A stretch of DNA of 25,848 nucleotides from Candidatus Nealsoniibacteriota bacterium (GTDB taxonomy: Bacteria > Patescibacteriota > Minisyncoccia > Minisyncoccales > MHMH01), in assembly GCA_030700195.1 (NCBI GenBank), contig JAUYKD010000043.1, forward strand, positions 1-25,848. Reading direction: 5' to 3'. Positions within the stretch are counted from its first letter, which is position 1; every line of letters starts with the position of its first letter. Below, piece by piece: positions 23,693 to 25,848 of this stretch. The notes beneath the pieces were generated by a model. That model did not search any database and was not told where the DNA came from. It saw nothing but the letters and a program-made list of their open reading frames with translations. The position numbers and the translations under genes are program-made.

Positions 23693-24484
23693 ATGAAAAT
23701 TTCTGCCAATAAAAATACAATTTCAGTTATTATTTTAGGAATATTAATTATTTTATCCCTAAACTTTTTTCAAAAACCGGTTAAGGGATTTTTTTATTCT
23801 ATTTCTTCTCCCCTCCAACAAAATTTATGGGAAATGGGAGATAGCCTCTCAGATTTTATGGACGGGCTGATTAATTCTAAAAACATCAAATTTGAAAACG
23901 AAGGCCTTAATCAGACAGTTCGAGAGTTAATAGCAGAAAATCTTTCTTTGCAGGAGCTTAAGAAAGAAAACGAAACTTTACGAGAAGTTTTAGAATTAGG
24001 CATTCAAAAGGAATTTCGGTTAGCTTTAGCTTCCGTTATTAGCAAAGATATTTCTCAAGATGCCGTTTTGATAAATCAAGGGTCAAAAGACGGAATCGTT
24101 TTGGGCATGCCCGTAATAACTCCTCAAAAGGCGCTTTTAGGCAAGGTTATTGAAGTTTATGATAATTTTTCAAGGGTTATGCTTATTTCAAATGAAGCCA
24201 GCGCCTTTGACGCCAAAGTATCTCAAACCGGGATTACAGGCGTTATTAAGGGAAGCGGGAACTTAAAAATAAGCTTTGACCTTGTTTCTCAAGACAAAGA
24301 ATTAATTGAAGGTGATTTGGTGGTTTCTAGTGTTTTAGGAGGGATTTATCCGCAAGGTCTTTTAGTGGGCACCATTAAAAGCGTTGTTAAAAGCGACATC
24401 AAACCGTTTTATGAAGCCGAAGTTTCTCCTATGTTTAAGGGAGCAGATGAATTGAAAGACGTCTTTATTATTCTAAATTTTTAA
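23693..24484 (+). CDS. mreC: cell-shape protein MreC
   Basis: Scaffold of the lateral wall elongation complex on the outer face of the cytoplasmic membrane. The 263-aa protein has one N-terminal TM helix (about 8-26), a coiled coil (about 62-102: ENEGLNQTVRELIAENLSLQELKKENETLREVLEL) and a beta-rich domain with VISKDISQDAVLINQGSKDGI, GLLGKVIEV-type turns and DLVVSSVLGGIYPQGLLVGTI, all typical of MreC. It is the first gene of an mreC-mreD-mrdA run; MreB is not in the window. Confidence 0.94.
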   Translation: MKISANKNTISVIILGILIILSLNFFQKPVKGFFYSISSPLQQNLWEMGDSLSDFMDGLINSKNIKFENEGLNQTVRELIAENLSLQELKKENETLREVLELGIQKEFRLALASVISKDISQDAVLINQGSKDGIVLGMPVITPQKALLGKVIEVYDNFSRVMLISNEASAFDAKVSQTGITGVIKGSGNLKISFDLVSQDKELIEGDLVVSSVLGGIYPQGLLVGTIKSVVKSDIKPFYEAEVSPMFKGADELKDVFIILNF

Positions 24485-24485
24485 A

Positions 24486-24788
24486 ATGTTAGGCAAAATA
24501 CTTATTTTAGCGCTATTTTTTTATTTTTTAGTTTTATTGCAAACCAGCTTTTTGGTTCATTTTAGAATATTTGGATTCGCCCTTAATTTTGTTTTTATTG
24601 CAGTGGTTCTTATTAATATTTTTGAAAAGCCCCAAAAGTATTCAGGCATGGCGGCAGCTTTTATTGGAGGGCTTTTCTTAGACATTTTTTCGGCCGGAGT
24701 TATTGGTTTTAATGTTTTGATTTTAGTAGTTTTAGCTTTTTTACTTAAAACTTTTTTTAAAAAATATGTTAGACTTTCCATTTGTTAA
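24486..24788 (+). CDS. mreD: MreD-like membrane protein, short
   Basis: The 100-aa hydrophobic protein has three or four membrane spans and the MreD-type segment GGLFLDIFSAGVIGFNVL (conserved Asp in a GLxxDxxS/G context). It starts one base after the mreC stop. It is much shorter than the usual ~160 aa. Its last 23 nt overlap the start of the PBP2 gene in another frame, so truncation by the downstream start or natural reduction are both possible. Confidence 0.82.
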   Translation: MLGKILILALFFYFLVLLQTSFLVHFRIFGFALNFVFIAVVLINIFEKPQKYSGMAAAFIGGLFLDIFSAGVIGFNVLILVVLAFLLKTFFKKYVRLSIC

Positions 24789-25848
24789 ATTTAAGGTCAA
24801 GCGGCTTAATAAAGAAATAGAGCCGCAAGAGACGCTTTTAGACGTTTTAGCCCAAAAAAAAGAAAAGGAATTAGGAATTTCAGAACAAAAGCTGGAAACG
24901 CCTCTTTCTCAAAAAATATTTAAAGCTATTTTGGTTTGCTTTTTTATTTCAATCTTTGCGCTTTTTGCCAAAACAGCCCAGTTGCAAATTTTAGAAGGGG
25001 AGGAGCTTTCTCAATTATCGCAACAAAACCAGTTTGTCGTTCGTTCTATTGAGGCTCAAAGAGGAGTTATTTATGATACGAACTTAAAGCAGCTTGTTTT
25101 TAATAAGCCGAGCTTTGATTTGATTTGCCGCATAGCTGATTTGCCGGATGATGAAAATCAAAGAGATGATATTTTAAAAGAAGTGGCTCAAATTCTTCAA
25201 ATGGATTCGGAAGATCTGGCGGAGAAAATAAAAAAAGCCAACGCGCCCGAACTTTTAATCGCCAAAGATATTTCTCACGAGGCCTTAATCTTATTTGAAG
25301 CTAAGCATTATGAACTGCCCGGGTTTGAATCAAAAAATAATAGTGTCAGAGAATATTTATCAGGACCGGTTTTTAGCCGTTTAATCGGCTATCAAAGAAA
25401 AACCGGAGAAAAAGAGGGGATTGAAGCGTATTACGACGATGTACTTCAGGCCCAATCGGGAAAATTGCAAGTAGAAAGAGATGTTCATGGAAATCCGATA
25501 TCCAAAGAAATTATCTCTCAGCCTTTGTCCGGGCAGAGTCTAGTTCTTTATCTAGATGCCGAATTGCAGAATAGTCTTTATCAATCCTTAAAAGCGGTCA
25601 TTAGTAAGGCCGGAGCTAAAAGCGGAGCGGCTGTTGCCCTATCCCCTGAAACCGGCGGAGTTTTAGCCATGGTTAGTTTCCCTGATTTTGATAATAATCT
25701 TTTTAGTCAGGGGATGACGCAGGAAGAATGGCAGAAAATTAATTCCGACCCGCAGAAGCCTCTTTTTAATCGGGTTATTTCAGGGATAGGATATCCGACC
25801 GGTTCCACTATTAAGCCGTTGATCGGCATAGCGGCTCTGGAAGAGGGA
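24766..25848 (+). CDS. mrdA: penicillin-binding protein 2 (transpeptidase), 3' end outside window
   Basis: The frame is open from ATG 24766 to the window edge (361 codons). It has a cytoplasmic N-terminal tail (about 50 residues), a TM helix (about 53-70), then the class B dimerisation domain (FVVRSIEAQRGVIYDTN; GFESKNNSVREYLSG; RLIGYQ; GIEAYYDDVLQ; VERDVHGNP). The beginning of the transpeptidase domain follows, with SLVLYLDAELQNSLYQSL and the catalytic SxxK as Ser347-Thr-Ile-Lys350 (YPTGSTIKP). It cross-links peptidoglycan during elongation. The 23-nt overlap with mreD indicates coupled expression. Confidence 0.93.
   Translation, partial: MLDFPFVKFKVKRLNKEIEPQETLLDVLAQKKEKELGISEQKLETPLSQKIFKAILVCFFISIFALFAKTAQLQILEGEELSQLSQQNQFVVRSIEAQRGVIYDTNLKQLVFNKPSFDLICRIADLPDDENQRDDILKEVAQILQMDSEDLAEKIKKANAPELLIAKDISHEALILFEAKHYELPGFESKNNSVREYLSGPVFSRLIGYQRKTGEKEGIEAYYDDVLQAQSGKLQVERDVHGNPISKEIISQPLSGQSLVLYLDAELQNSLYQSLKAVISKAGAKSGAAVALSPETGGVLAMVSFPDFDNNLFSQGMTQEEWQKINSDPQKPLFNRVISGIGYPTGSTIKPLIGIAALEEG

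Overview
The window looks like a chromosomal stretch of a Candidatus Patescibacteria (CPR, Parcubacteria-type) bacterium. This is inferred from gene content and style, not from a database hit. The genome is AT-rich and compact, with ATGA-overlapping genes. Short core proteins are typical (PGK 353 aa, RecJ-like 384 aa, MreD 100 aa). Other pointers are a CxxC-x17-CxxC ribbon on a TraD/VirD4-like ATPase, a secreted protein with a peptidoglycan-binding-like tail, GC-rich palindromic repeats, and an intron in the 23S rRNA gene. TGA is used as a normal stop.

Layout. Positions 1-2000 hold the end of a TPR protein overlapping a secreted gluzincin-type metallopeptidase. Positions 2000-2276 hold a candidate small RNA with its own promoter, then the first copy (A) of a repeated intergenic element that ends at the start codon of murB (2275-3198). 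Positions 3274-5985 form a polyamine cluster: pyruvoyl-dependent arginine decarboxylase, a deoxyhypusine-synthase-like enzyme and an agmatinase-family ureohydrolase. Together they could take arginine to agmatine, to putrescine, and on to a longer polyamine. A strong bidirectional terminator separates them from a small minus-strand orphan gene (6122-6457). Positions 6540-12920 carry the Sec translocase genes secA, a small zinc-ribbon gene, secD and secF, with metK inserted between secD and secF. Positions 12956-17045 hold a sigma-region-4/winged-helix fusion, a membrane protein and a TraD/VirD4-like ATPase. Positions 17042-19769 hold pgk, a RecJ-like DHH exonuclease and an RNase HI. Positions 19800-23483 are a 23S-5S rRNA operon with its own promoter and no 16S gene in the window. 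The 23S gene contains a 246-nt ORF-less group I intron at E. coli position ~2593. A convincing minus-strand small RNA candidate lies between 5S and mreC. The window ends in mreC-mreD-mrdA (PBP2, cut by the window edge), the lateral cell-wall elongation machinery.

Most unusual signal. Four intergenic elements of about 134 bp (A 2143-2276, D 10623-10757, B 11913-12046, C 15285-15418) share one plan. B, C and D have near-perfect terminal inverted repeats (ACCCCGTTAGAAGTCT / AGACTTCTAACGGGGT). Inside comes an A/T-rich hairpin, then (in A, B, C) a promoter with an invariant 16-bp spacer. The right end supplies the GTG start codon of the next gene (murB, metK, secF, the ATPase). They look like portable terminator-promoter-start modules. 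Two of them bracket metK exactly where it interrupts secD-secF. Other palindromes sit in the secA tail, inside a sigma-like coding sequence and in the rRNA leader, so this genome appears shaped by small palindromic elements.

Many genes lack a Shine-Dalgarno sequence and have a promoter -10 box only about 8-20 nt before the start codon. This suggests leaderless or near-leaderless mRNAs are common here.
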